Origin: Lachnospiraceae bacterium UBA1729
GTDB lineage: Bacteria > Bacillota > Clostridia > Lachnospirales > Lachnospiraceae
Length of the DNA stretch: 35,282 nt
Direction of reading: 5' to 3'
NCBI GenBank assembly: GCA_002315945.1
Contig: DCIJ01000055.1
Coordinates: 109,509 to 144,790 of the forward strand
Position numbers and translations under genes: made by a program. Shown piece by piece: positions 16,996 through 23,800 of the stretch; the first letter of the stretch is position 1; every line of letters begins with the position of its first letter. Under the pieces are notes generated by a model that worked only from the letters and a program-made list of their open reading frames with translations, was not told where the DNA came from and did not search any database.

Positions 16996-17021
16996 AAAAA
17001 AGCTCTCATAGAGAGCTTTTT
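16996..17021 (-). terminator. Terminator after the small two-TM protein gene (works both ways)
   Basis: An 11-bp stem AAAAAGCTCTC / GAGAGCTTTTT (16997-17007, 17011-17021) with a 3-base loop, ending in T-rich sequence on both strands. It overlaps the stop codon of the upstream small gene and insulates the chvE promoter region. Confidence 0.85.
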
Positions 17022-17298
17022 AGTCGTTCTGATCACCTGCATCCATGGCACCGCCCTGGTATTTTCCCTTAATAAGAGATTTTCCTGATAAAAACAGTAA
17101 CACAATACCTATTATTGTAAATGCAATCATGGCAATAGCAAAAAACACCTTTTCTTTTGGTTCACCACTCGCCAGAGAATCTATCAGTTCATAACTGGTA
17201 TACAGAAGATATCCTCCCACCAGCGCCCTGACTGTTAGGGTAAATTTTGTAGGAAGCTTCCCTGTAGGTATCTTTTCATTTTCCTTAACTTCAGACAT
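17020..17298 (-). CDS. Small two-TM membrane protein, unknown function
   Basis: A 92-residue protein with a charged N-terminus, a first hydrophobic segment (TVRALVGGYLLYTSYELID), a short charged loop (SGEPKEK) and a second, longer one (VFFAIAMIAFTIIGIVLLFL), then a polar tail ending GGAMDAGDQND. I do not recognise the family. The ATG at 17298 is preferred over a GTG at 17313 because the GTG lies within the GGAGG ribosome site that serves the ATG. It has its own likely promoter and terminator and sits between two importer operons; nothing in it shows a link to transport. Confidence 0.8.
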   Translation of the reverse strand: MSEVKENEKIPTGKLPTKFTLTVRALVGGYLLYTSYELIDSLASGEPKEKVFFAIAMIAFTIIGIVLLFLSGKSLIKGKYQGGAMDAGDQND

Positions 17299-17329
17299 TC
17301 TCATCTCCTCCACATTCTTATTTTTTCCT

Positions 17330-17357
17330 ATTATAGTTATTTTTTTGCAAATTTGAA
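17330..17357 (-). promoter_or_regulatory. Promoter for the small two-TM protein gene
   Basis: TTCAAA (17357-17352) and a perfect TATAAT (17335-17330), 16 bp apart, about 30 nt before the start codon. The -35 box touches the foot of the terminator hairpin of the preceding operon. Confidence 0.6.
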
Positions 17358-17384
17358 AGACCCCGCTTTTAGGCGAGGTCTTTC
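17355..17384 (-). terminator. Hairpin after the YjfF-type permease gene
   Basis: GAAAGACCTCGC pairs with GCGGGGTCTTTC on the minus strand (12 bp with one U-G pair, 6-base loop). The sequence after it is CAAATTTGC, so there is no clean T run; it probably ends or trims the ytfQRT-yjfF-type message. Confidence 0.55.
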
Positions 17385-17455
17385 GGGATGAAAAAACAGA
17401 TGAAAATTATCAATATGTCACTTTCCTAGTGAACCATTGATTTTTCGCTAATTAA

Positions 17456-18490
17456 TTATTTCTTAGCCTCTTTCATCTTGGCAAATACTGCCTGAAGAAG
17501 AATGAAGAAGCAAAGAAGTATAGCAGTTATAACGTTGGGCCATGAGCTGTCCAACTTACCATTGGTCTTAACTAATGAAGAAATAGTACCATTAATCATT
17601 ACACCAAACAGTGTTCCGATTACATTACCAACACCACCAGTAAGAAGTGTTCCACCAATTACGGCTGATGAAATAGCATCCATTTCAAGGCCAATAGCCT
17701 GCTGTGTATTACCATTCATGGTATTCAGACAGAAGCAGATACCACCAATAGCTGTAAGGAAACCTGACAGAATGTAAGTCATGAACTTAACCTTCTTAAC
17801 ATTCAGACCCATAAGGGTTGCTGACTGCTGATTTCCACCAATAGCATAGATGCTACGACCAAATTTGGTATATTTGAGCATCAGATAGATTACAACTACA
17901 ACCAGAAGAGCTACAACTACACCTACAGAGATGTAAGGCACCATCAGTTTTCCCTTCTTGTTAACATATGCTCCAATTCCAAAAGGCATATATATTCTCA
18001 GCTGTGAAATAGCTTTGAATAAAGGCTCCTGAATATCAACCTGCTGGTTTGAAATTACAGCTGTCATACCACGTCCGAAGAAAAGTCCTGCCATGGATAC
18101 GATGAAGGGCTGAATATCGAGATAAGCAATCAGGTAACCCTGAACACTACCAAATACTATTCCAATAATCAGTACTAACAGCATCAGCACTGGTGAACTC
18201 ATTCCCCAGCCACCATCTTCCTTGGCCTGCATTCCAACTGCAAGGAACATACAGTACATAGCTACGCAGGAACCAACAGAAATGTCGATACCACCAGTAA
18301 GCATTACACAGGTCATACCAGCCGCAACGCAGATAAGACCAGCGTTAGTAATAAAAATATTTAAAAGTGTCTGTAAATGTGTAAATCCCTTATTTGAGTA
18401 TACTGCACATCCAGCGCCGTACATTACTACGAACAGTACAATTGTAATTATCAAAAGAAGGGTATTTGAATTGATTTTACTCTTTTTCAT
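17456..18490 (-). CDS. yjfF: Furanose-type sugar ABC importer permease 2 (YjfF type)
   Basis: A 344-residue CUT2 permease. Family segments are LICVAAGMTCVMLTGGIDISVGS, FIVSMAGLFFGRGMTAVISN, the cytoplasmic coupling loop KFGRSIYAIGGNQQSATLMGL, and AISSAVIGGTLLTGGVGNVIG. It pairs with the preceding permease to form a two-gene heteromeric channel as in E. coli YtfT-YjfF, unlike the single-permease ribose or ChvE systems. It begins 2 nt after the first permease gene with AAGGAGG as ribosome site and is the last gene of the operon. Confidence 0.93.
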   Translation of the reverse strand: MKKSKINSNTLLLIITIVLFVVMYGAGCAVYSNKGFTHLQTLLNIFITNAGLICVAAGMTCVMLTGGIDISVGSCVAMYCMFLAVGMQAKEDGGWGMSSPVLMLLVLIIGIVFGSVQGYLIAYLDIQPFIVSMAGLFFGRGMTAVISNQQVDIQEPLFKAISQLRIYMPFGIGAYVNKKGKLMVPYISVGVVVALLVVVVIYLMLKYTKFGRSIYAIGGNQQSATLMGLNVKKVKFMTYILSGFLTAIGGICFCLNTMNGNTQQAIGLEMDAISSAVIGGTLLTGGVGNVIGTLFGVMINGTISSLVKTNGKLDSSWPNVITAILLCFFILLQAVFAKMKEAKK

Positions 18491-18492
18491 GA

Positions 18493-19554
18493 TTACGCCT
18501 CCTTAACAGTATGCTTTTTTGCAGATAACTTCTTGAAATAATCCTTTACAGGACCTGACTGGATTACAACAATAAGGATTACTACGATTGCCTTGAATAC
18601 AGGTGCCTGAGCTGAAGATACACCCAACGCATACAGGGTTGTAGTTACAGCCTGAATTGTATATGCACCAATTATTGATCCTGCCAGGAAGAATCGTCCA
18701 CCACCCAGGCTGTTTCCACCAAGGGCAACTGCTAAAATAGCATCCATTTCCATGTTAAGACCAATGTTGTTAGTATCTGCAGAATAAATTCTGGAAGTAT
18801 TTGTAAGTCCTGCAATACCTGCGCACAAACCGCAGATGATATATGTAATGCAGATAATCTTAGCAGAATTAAAACCTGAAATTCTGGCAGCTTTCTTGTT
18901 GATACCAACAGCCTGTACAAAGGTTCCAAGAGCTGTAAATCTCAATACAAGTGAAGCAATCAGGATACATCCAAATGCGATCCATACAGGTGTAGGAATA
19001 CCAAGAATATATCCGTTACCCATGAACTGGAAGCTGTCTACACGAACATAAACAATCTTTGATTTGCAAAGAAGAAGTCCGATAGCACGTCCAGCTGACC
19101 ACAGGATAAGTGTTGCAACCATAGGCTGAATGTTAAGATATGCAACCATGGCACCGTTAAAGAGACCGCACAGGCAGGCAACACCAACAGCAATGAGCAT
19201 AGCCAGTCCAAGAGGAATCTTATACTGATTTACGTGGTCAACGCCATAGCCTGCAAGCAGCATACAGCAAGTACCACCTGTAAGTGACATTACTGAACCA
19301 ACGGAAATATCAGTTCCTGCTGAGGATGATACAACCAGGGTCATACCAATTGCCAGAATAGCAATCTCACTACCACGGTTAAGAATATCAATGAGACGAC
19401 CAAATAAGTGTCCCTGTGTAATTCCTATCTGGAAAAAGTTAAGTGCAGGATTACCGTTAGCAATGTCATATACAACGTTAATGCACATAACCAAAACCAT
19501 TGCAAAGATAGGAAGAAACATCTTTGATTTTGTTATTTTATTTAATTTATTCAT
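18493..19554 (-). CDS. ytfT: Furanose-type sugar ABC importer permease 1 (YtfT type)
   Basis: A CUT2 permease of about 353 residues. It shows ILAIGMTLVVSSSAGTDISVGS, NIQPMVATLILWSAGRAIG, FVQAVGINKKAARISGFNS (coupling loop) and LAVALGGNSLGGGRFFLAGS, with some ten hydrophobic segments. The ATG at 19554 is chosen because GGAGG lies 8 nt upstream; an upstream GTG at 19563 would overlap that site. The gene overlaps the end of the ATPase gene by 8 nt (ATGAATAA), a sign of coupled translation. Its ligand follows the YtfQ-type SBP: a furanose-form pentose or galactose. Confidence 0.93.
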   Translation of the reverse strand: MNKLNKITKSKMFLPIFAMVLVMCINVVYDIANGNPALNFFQIGITQGHLFGRLIDILNRGSEIAILAIGMTLVVSSSAGTDISVGSVMSLTGGTCCMLLAGYGVDHVNQYKIPLGLAMLIAVGVACLCGLFNGAMVAYLNIQPMVATLILWSAGRAIGLLLCKSKIVYVRVDSFQFMGNGYILGIPTPVWIAFGCILIASLVLRFTALGTFVQAVGINKKAARISGFNSAKIICITYIICGLCAGIAGLTNTSRIYSADTNNIGLNMEMDAILAVALGGNSLGGGRFFLAGSIIGAYTIQAVTTTLYALGVSSAQAPVFKAIVVILIVVIQSGPVKDYFKKLSAKKHTVKEA

Positions 19555-21073
19555 GTGCTTCACCTCCGCCGGCGATAGCCTTCATAACGCCTTCCTGGCT
19601 CATTTCTTCAGCTGACAGTTCGCCAACCTTTTCACCATCACGAAGAACTGCCATACGATTACAGGTTCTAAGCATCTCCTCAATTTCTGATGAGATGAAG
19701 ATAAGGCTCTTGCCTTCGCCTGCAAGCTTAATAACCAGCTTCTGGATTTCTGTCTTGGTTCCTACGTCAATACCTCTGGTAGGCTCATCAAGAATCAGGA
19801 AATCAGGATTGGTTGCAAGCCATCTTGCAAGAATAACCTTCTGCTGATTACCACCAGACAGCTGCTTAATCAGTGTCTCACGGCTGGCAGTCTTGATTGA
19901 AAGCATTTCAATATACTTATCAGCAATCTCAATCTGCTTCTGCATAGGAATTCTCTTGAAAATTCCAAGCTTAGCCTGCATAGCCAGTATAATATTTTCA
20001 CGTACGGAAAGATCTCCGACAATACCCTCTGCCTTACGGTCATCAGGGAGGAGTCCCATACCAACGTTCATTGCATCAATAGGAGTATGAATCTTAACTT
20101 CCTTGCCATCAACCTTGATAGTACCGGTCTGTGCCTTGTCTGCACCATAGATTACACGAGCCAGCTCACTACGACCAGATCCAAGAAGTCCTGTAAGACC
20201 AACAACCTCGCCCTTATGAATATTCAAGTCAAAAGGCTTGATTGTGCCGGAATGACTCAGTCCCTTAGCTTCTATTTCAAGAGGAGCATGTGTCAGATCA
20301 CCGCTACTCTCAGGCTTGATTGAAGCAAGATCATCAAAGTCCTTACCCATCATGGCAGCAACAAGCTTAACTCTGGGAAGTTCTTCTACAGTATACTCAC
20401 CAACCAGCGTACCATTTCTAAGTACAGTGATTCCATCGCACACTGCATATACCTGCTCAAGGAAGTGAGTTACGAAAATAATACCTACTCCCTGATTTTT
20501 AAGATTAATCATCATTTTGAAAAGCATTTCTACTTCTCTGTCATCCAGAGATGATGTAGGCTCATCCAAGATAAGCACTTTGCTCTTCATATCTACAGCA
20601 CGGGCAATTGCAATCATCTGCTGCAATGCCAGTGAATATTCTTCAAGATTCTGTGTTACATCAATATCAAGCTCCAGTTCCTTCATAAGTCCTGCAGCCT
20701 TCTTATTCATTGTCTTTCTGTCTACAGTTCCAATCTTTGTCATTGGCTCACGACCAATGAACAGATTCTCTGCAACCGACAGGTTTGGACACAGGTTTAC
20801 TTCCTGATAAACAGTAGCAATACCTTTTTTCTGAGCGTCCATTGTGTCCTTATTTACGATAGGACCTTCAATTCCATCTACATGGATCTCGCCGGCTTCA
20901 AATTTGTTAACGCCGGTCAAACACTTAATAAGTGTAGACTTTCCGGCACCATTCTCTCCCATCAATGCTCTGATTTCACCTTTTTTCAGGTTAAAATCCA
21001 CATTGTCCAGTGCTTTTACTCCGGGGAAGGTCATGCTGATGCCGCGCATGGATAATACTAAGTTGTTTTCCAT
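19547..21073 (-). CDS. ytfR: Furanose-type sugar ABC importer ATPase (YtfR type)
   Basis: A 508-residue double ATPase of the CUT2 group. Domain one carries GENGAGKSTLIKCLTG (about 38-53), EEYSLALQQMIAIARAV in the signature region and VLILDEPTSSLDDRE. Domain two has LTGLLGSGRSELARVIYG, IKQLSGGNQQKVILARW and LILDEPTRGIDVGTK. The start at 21073 is chosen because GAGAGGG stands 7 nt upstream; a start at 21100 has no such site. It follows the SBP gene after a terminator-like hairpin and overlaps the next permease gene. Confidence 0.95.
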   Translation of the reverse strand: MENNLVLSMRGISMTFPGVKALDNVDFNLKKGEIRALMGENGAGKSTLIKCLTGVNKFEAGEIHVDGIEGPIVNKDTMDAQKKGIATVYQEVNLCPNLSVAENLFIGREPMTKIGTVDRKTMNKKAAGLMKELELDIDVTQNLEEYSLALQQMIAIARAVDMKSKVLILDEPTSSLDDREVEMLFKMMINLKNQGVGIIFVTHFLEQVYAVCDGITVLRNGTLVGEYTVEELPRVKLVAAMMGKDFDDLASIKPESSGDLTHAPLEIEAKGLSHSGTIKPFDLNIHKGEVVGLTGLLGSGRSELARVIYGADKAQTGTIKVDGKEVKIHTPIDAMNVGMGLLPDDRKAEGIVGDLSVRENIILAMQAKLGIFKRIPMQKQIEIADKYIEMLSIKTASRETLIKQLSGGNQQKVILARWLATNPDFLILDEPTRGIDVGTKTEIQKLVIKLAGEGKSLIFISSEIEEMLRTCNRMAVLRDGEKVGELSAEEMSQEGVMKAIAGGGEAHE

Positions 21074-21169
21074 CTGCTTTCCCTCTCTGTTATGTAACAA
21101 AATTCTCTTCTTAATACAGAATTTTACTCTTTGTGTGAATATATTGCAGCTTCACACCCATTTTTTCCG

Positions 21170-21206
21170 AAAAAAAGAGAGAGAAACCCGTCAGGATTTC
21201 TCCCTC
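21170..21206 (-). terminator. Attenuator-like hairpin between the YtfQ-type SBP gene and its ATPase gene
   Basis: GAGAAATCC pairs with GGGTTTCTC on the minus strand (21202-21194 and 21189-21181), extended by three more pairs past one mismatch, with loop TGAC and then seven Ts (21176-21170). No clear promoter lies between it and the ATPase start, so partial read-through is implied. Confidence 0.8.
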
Positions 21207-21246
21207 CATATCATATCTTATTCAGATTCGATACTAGAATTTAATC

Positions 21247-22341
21247 TTAGTACTTACGTCCGTCAAGAACTGCCTGGCTCATTGTTGTAGCGTATGAGCT
21301 TGTGATGCTAGGAGCTACGAAAGCTTCATCAGGAACTACTGTTCTCTCATCTACAGCTTCACCAGCCTGAAGTTTCTGGATAACCTGCTCAGCAACTGCT
21401 GCCTGAAGAGGGTTGCACTCTACGTTGATAGAGATCTTTCCATCAAGTGTGTACTGAAGTCCGTCATGTGTAGCATCGTAAGAGATGATTGTAACGTCGC
21501 CGCCTTCACCATAAGTGATACCAGCTGCATCCATAGCGTCCATTGCGCCGTATGCTTCGTTATCGTTCTGGCAAACAACTACGTTGAAGTCAGGGTTAGA
21601 CTTGATGAATGACTCCATAACTTCCTGTCCACCGTTCTGTGTGAAGTCACCAGACTGGCTGTCGATGATTGTCCACTCAGAATGCTGAGCTGCGATGTTG
21701 TTAAATCCTTCTGTACGTCCAAGTGTTGCAGATGCGCCTACAGAACCTTCGATAACATAGATCTTAGCTTCTGCGCCGTTTAAGTACTCTGCAAGGCAGT
21801 TACCAGCTGTCTCACCTTCAGCAACCATGTCGCATCCAAGTGATGTAGAGTATAAGCTCTTGTCAGCGTCTACTGTACGGTCAACGATAATTACAGGGAT
21901 ACCAGCGTCCTTAGCTTCCTGAAGAACTGCGTCCCAACCTGCTGTCTCGATAGGAGCTAAGCAGATGTAATCAACTTCCTGAGTAATGAAGTTACGAACT
22001 GCTTCGATCTGAGCTGCGTTATCATTATCGCAATCTACGAACTGAAGTTCATAACCATTGTCTGCTGAGAAAACATCCTGATAGTTGTTTGTGTTAGCCA
22101 TACGCCAGTCAGATTCGTGACCAACCTGAGCCATACCAACAACGATGCTTCCGTCTGCTGCAGGAGCTTCTGCTTCTTCTGCAGGAGCTGCTTCTTCTGC
22201 AGGAGCTGCTTCTTCAGCTGCAGGAGCTGCTTCTTCTGTAGCTGCAGGAGCTGCTGCCTCTTCTTTAGCTGCGCCGCAGCCTACTAAGAGTGCAGAAACC
22301 ATTGCTACGCTTAAAACTGCGCTTAAAAGTTTCTTTTTCAT
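21247..22341 (-). CDS. ytfQ: YtfQ-type sugar-binding lipoprotein
   Basis: A 364-residue substrate-binding lipoprotein: signal peptide with lipobox LLVGC (Cys22), an Ala/Glu/Pro tether (about 23-62), then a type I periplasmic-binding fold. The start of the mature domain reads VVGMAQVGHESDWRMANT; the QVGxESxWR pattern is the hallmark of YtfQ, which binds galactofuranose in E. coli, and a related system (AraUVWZ) carries arabinose in Shewanella. Further landmarks are AGIPVIIVDRTVD, VVVCQNDNEAYGAMDA, ISYDATHDGLQYT and NVECNPLQ. GGAGG precedes the ATG. A membrane-anchored paralogue lies at 25442-26500. The ara context suggests furanose-form arabinose; this is inference. Confidence 0.93.
   Translation of the reverse strand: MKKKLLSAVLSVAMVSALLVGCGAAKEEAAAPAATEEAAPAAEEAAPAEEAAPAEEAEAPAADGSIVVGMAQVGHESDWRMANTNNYQDVFSADNGYELQFVDCDNDNAAQIEAVRNFITQEVDYICLAPIETAGWDAVLQEAKDAGIPVIIVDRTVDADKSLYSTSLGCDMVAEGETAGNCLAEYLNGAEAKIYVIEGSVGASATLGRTEGFNNIAAQHSEWTIIDSQSGDFTQNGGQEVMESFIKSNPDFNVVVCQNDNEAYGAMDAMDAAGITYGEGGDVTIISYDATHDGLQYTLDGKISINVECNPLQAAVAEQVIQKLQAGEAVDERTVVPDEAFVAPSITSSYATTMSQAVLDGRKY
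22154..22275. repeat. 18-bp tandem repeat coding the tether of the YtfQ-type SBP
   Basis: The unit TCTGCAGGAGCTGCTTCT is repeated about five to six times with small changes, giving EEAAPA blocks in the protein. It shares its pattern and flanking lipobox sequence with the other SBP gene (about 16570-16675). Confidence 0.85.
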
Positions 22342-22380
22342 TTTTGTTCCTCCAAAAATATTTAATGGGTTTTGTTTCTT

Positions 22381-22399
22381 GCCACAATCTCTTTGTGGC
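22381..22399. promoter_or_regulatory. Perfect inverted repeat just after the ytfQ-type start of transcription
   Basis: GCCACAA-TCTCT-TTGTGGC, 7-bp arms. With the extended -10 box at 22413-22418 it would span about +7 to +25, either an operator or a 5' mRNA-protecting hairpin. Confidence 0.55.
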
Positions 22400-22412
22400 T
22401 GTTACAAGTGGG

Positions 22413-22421
22413 ATTATATCA
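22413..22421 (-). promoter_or_regulatory. Extended -10 promoter of the ytfQRT-yjfF-type operon
   Basis: TGATATAAT on the minus strand (extended TG plus perfect TATAAT). No good -35 box lies 15-19 bp upstream, where the sequence is a T tract. This fits a promoter that needs an activator, for example the nearby YesN-type regulator. Confidence 0.6.
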
Positions 22422-22705
22422 GCATCTGGATAAAAAAAAATGAAATATTTTCCAAAAAAATAATTTTCGAAATTTTTTACAGACAGATTTTATAAATTGT
22501 GATAAATTTAAATACAGGTTTGAATTTTAAAGCGATATTTGTATTATTTCCGTAATTTTTCCCCATTTTTTACTGAATTATTCTTGTTATTCAGTCGAAA
22601 TAATTTTCGTATATTAAGTTTATGTAACCATTTTTATTATTCCAGGATATAAAAACGCTATTTTTTTCTAATACATCAGGATTTTATTATAGGAAATTAT
22701 TAACC

Positions 22706-23788
22706 ATGCCCTCTAAATATTTTATTATTGCCTCTCATCTTGAAGAAAAATTATCGTATTATATTGAATCCGGAGCCGGAAAGCTTCCCAGCGAAAATAC
22801 TCTGTGCCAGCAATTTGGAGCCAGCAGGCAGACTGTCAGATCAGCTCTTGCCCTATTATCAAGGGAAGGATATGTACGAAGTGTAAAGGGAAGCGGATAC
22901 ATGCTGACCGGAAAACTTCCGGAAAAGAAGAATAAAGTGGCTTTGTTGTTTTCTTCCAGTCAGGATTATATATATCCATCCCTAATAAGGTCCCTGACCG
23001 AAGTTTTTGACAGGCTGGGCTTTTTGGTAGATGTGTGTTCCAACAGTTTTCTTTTTTCAAAAGAGTCCTCTGTTATCGACGAACTGATCAGTGCTCCTCC
23101 CAGACTCTTAATTATAGAAGGAATAGCATCCGCTTATCCGTCAATAAATATAAATCGATTAAAGGATCTGGAAGCAAAGGGCTGCCGTATCCTCTTCTGG
23201 GGAAGACCCTATTCAGACCATTTTCACAGCATTCAGTATGATTATTACGAGGAAGGCCGACAGATCACAAGACACTTAAAAAATCTGGGTCACAAAAATA
23301 TAGCCGGTATTTTTCCCATGGACTCTATGGACGGACACAGGATGTACTCCGGATGGATGGATGAAGTGTGGCAATCTGATTCTGTTTTTGACCCCTTAGC
23401 TTTTTCTTATAATAAGGATCAGATAAAAGCCCTAAGAAGCCACGAAGACTCAGCTTTTATCGACGCCTTTCTTGCAGACAGCCTGCCAAACATTACAGCT
23501 TTGGTCTGTTTTAATGATGAAATTGCCTACTGGGTTATCAAGCTCCTGGAAAAATACGGTCTTCACTGTCCACTGGATATTAGCGTAGCGGGCAGTGATG
23601 GAAGCTACCTATCCACCCTGTCCATTCCTATCATCAGTACCTTTCAGGCCGGTATGCCTGAATTAACAGAACAGATAGCCTCCTTCGCCATGTCAGTTAT
23701 GTCTAATTCTGCCGAAAAAGAATGCATTATAAAAAGGAGCTTCAAGGATCGCGAAAGCATATCCCGTATTGCTCCTTTCTCATTATAA
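22706..23788 (+). CDS. Second AraR-like regulator (GntR DNA-binding + LacI-type sugar-binding domain)
   Basis: A 360-residue regulator with the same layout as the AraR-type protein at 11555: winged helix at about 1-70 (FGASRQTVRSALALLSREGY, KGSGYML) and a LacI-type effector domain (VALLFSSSQDYIYPSLI, LLIIEGIASAYPS, ITRHLKNLGHKNIAGIFPMD, ALVCFNDEIAYWVIKLLE). It is one of only two plus-strand genes and diverges from the ytfQ-type operon, its most likely target. The ligand is probably a sugar of that importer. The ribosome site (AGGAAA, about 10 nt upstream) is weak. The gene ends 12 nt from the convergent response regulator gene with no terminator hairpin visible. Confidence 0.9.
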   Translation: MPSKYFIIASHLEEKLSYYIESGAGKLPSENTLCQQFGASRQTVRSALALLSREGYVRSVKGSGYMLTGKLPEKKNKVALLFSSSQDYIYPSLIRSLTEVFDRLGFLVDVCSNSFLFSKESSVIDELISAPPRLLIIEGIASAYPSININRLKDLEAKGCRILFWGRPYSDHFHSIQYDYYEEGRQITRHLKNLGHKNIAGIFPMDSMDGHRMYSGWMDEVWQSDSVFDPLAFSYNKDQIKALRSHEDSAFIDAFLADSLPNITALVCFNDEIAYWVIKLLEKYGLHCPLDISVAGSDGSYLSTLSIPIISTFQAGMPELTEQIASFAMSVMSNSAEKECIIKRSFKDRESISRIAPFSL

Positions 23789-23800
23789 GTATTTTAGTAT

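Larger units (their letters stand above)
22342..22705. other. AT-rich divergent control region between the ytfQ-type gene and the GntR regulator
   Basis: A 364-bp gene-free stretch. Besides the ytfQ-side promoter it holds a perfect 19-bp inverted repeat at 22381-22399 (GCCACAA-N5-TTGTGGC), an inverted repeat ACTGAAT-N10-ATTCAGT at 22572-22595, and CGAAATAATTTTCG at 22596-22609. The string AATAATTTTCG also occurs near 22460. No open reading frame or known riboswitch is visible. The repeats are candidate binding sites for the regulator at 22706 or for the YesN-type regulator. Confidence 0.6.

Noticed and set aside
22387..22406. Possible catabolite-repression (cre) site near the ytfQ-type promoter (TGTAACAGCCACA)
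   Set aside because: Several mismatches to TGWAANCGNTNWCA, including the central CG; better seen as part of the perfect inverted repeat.
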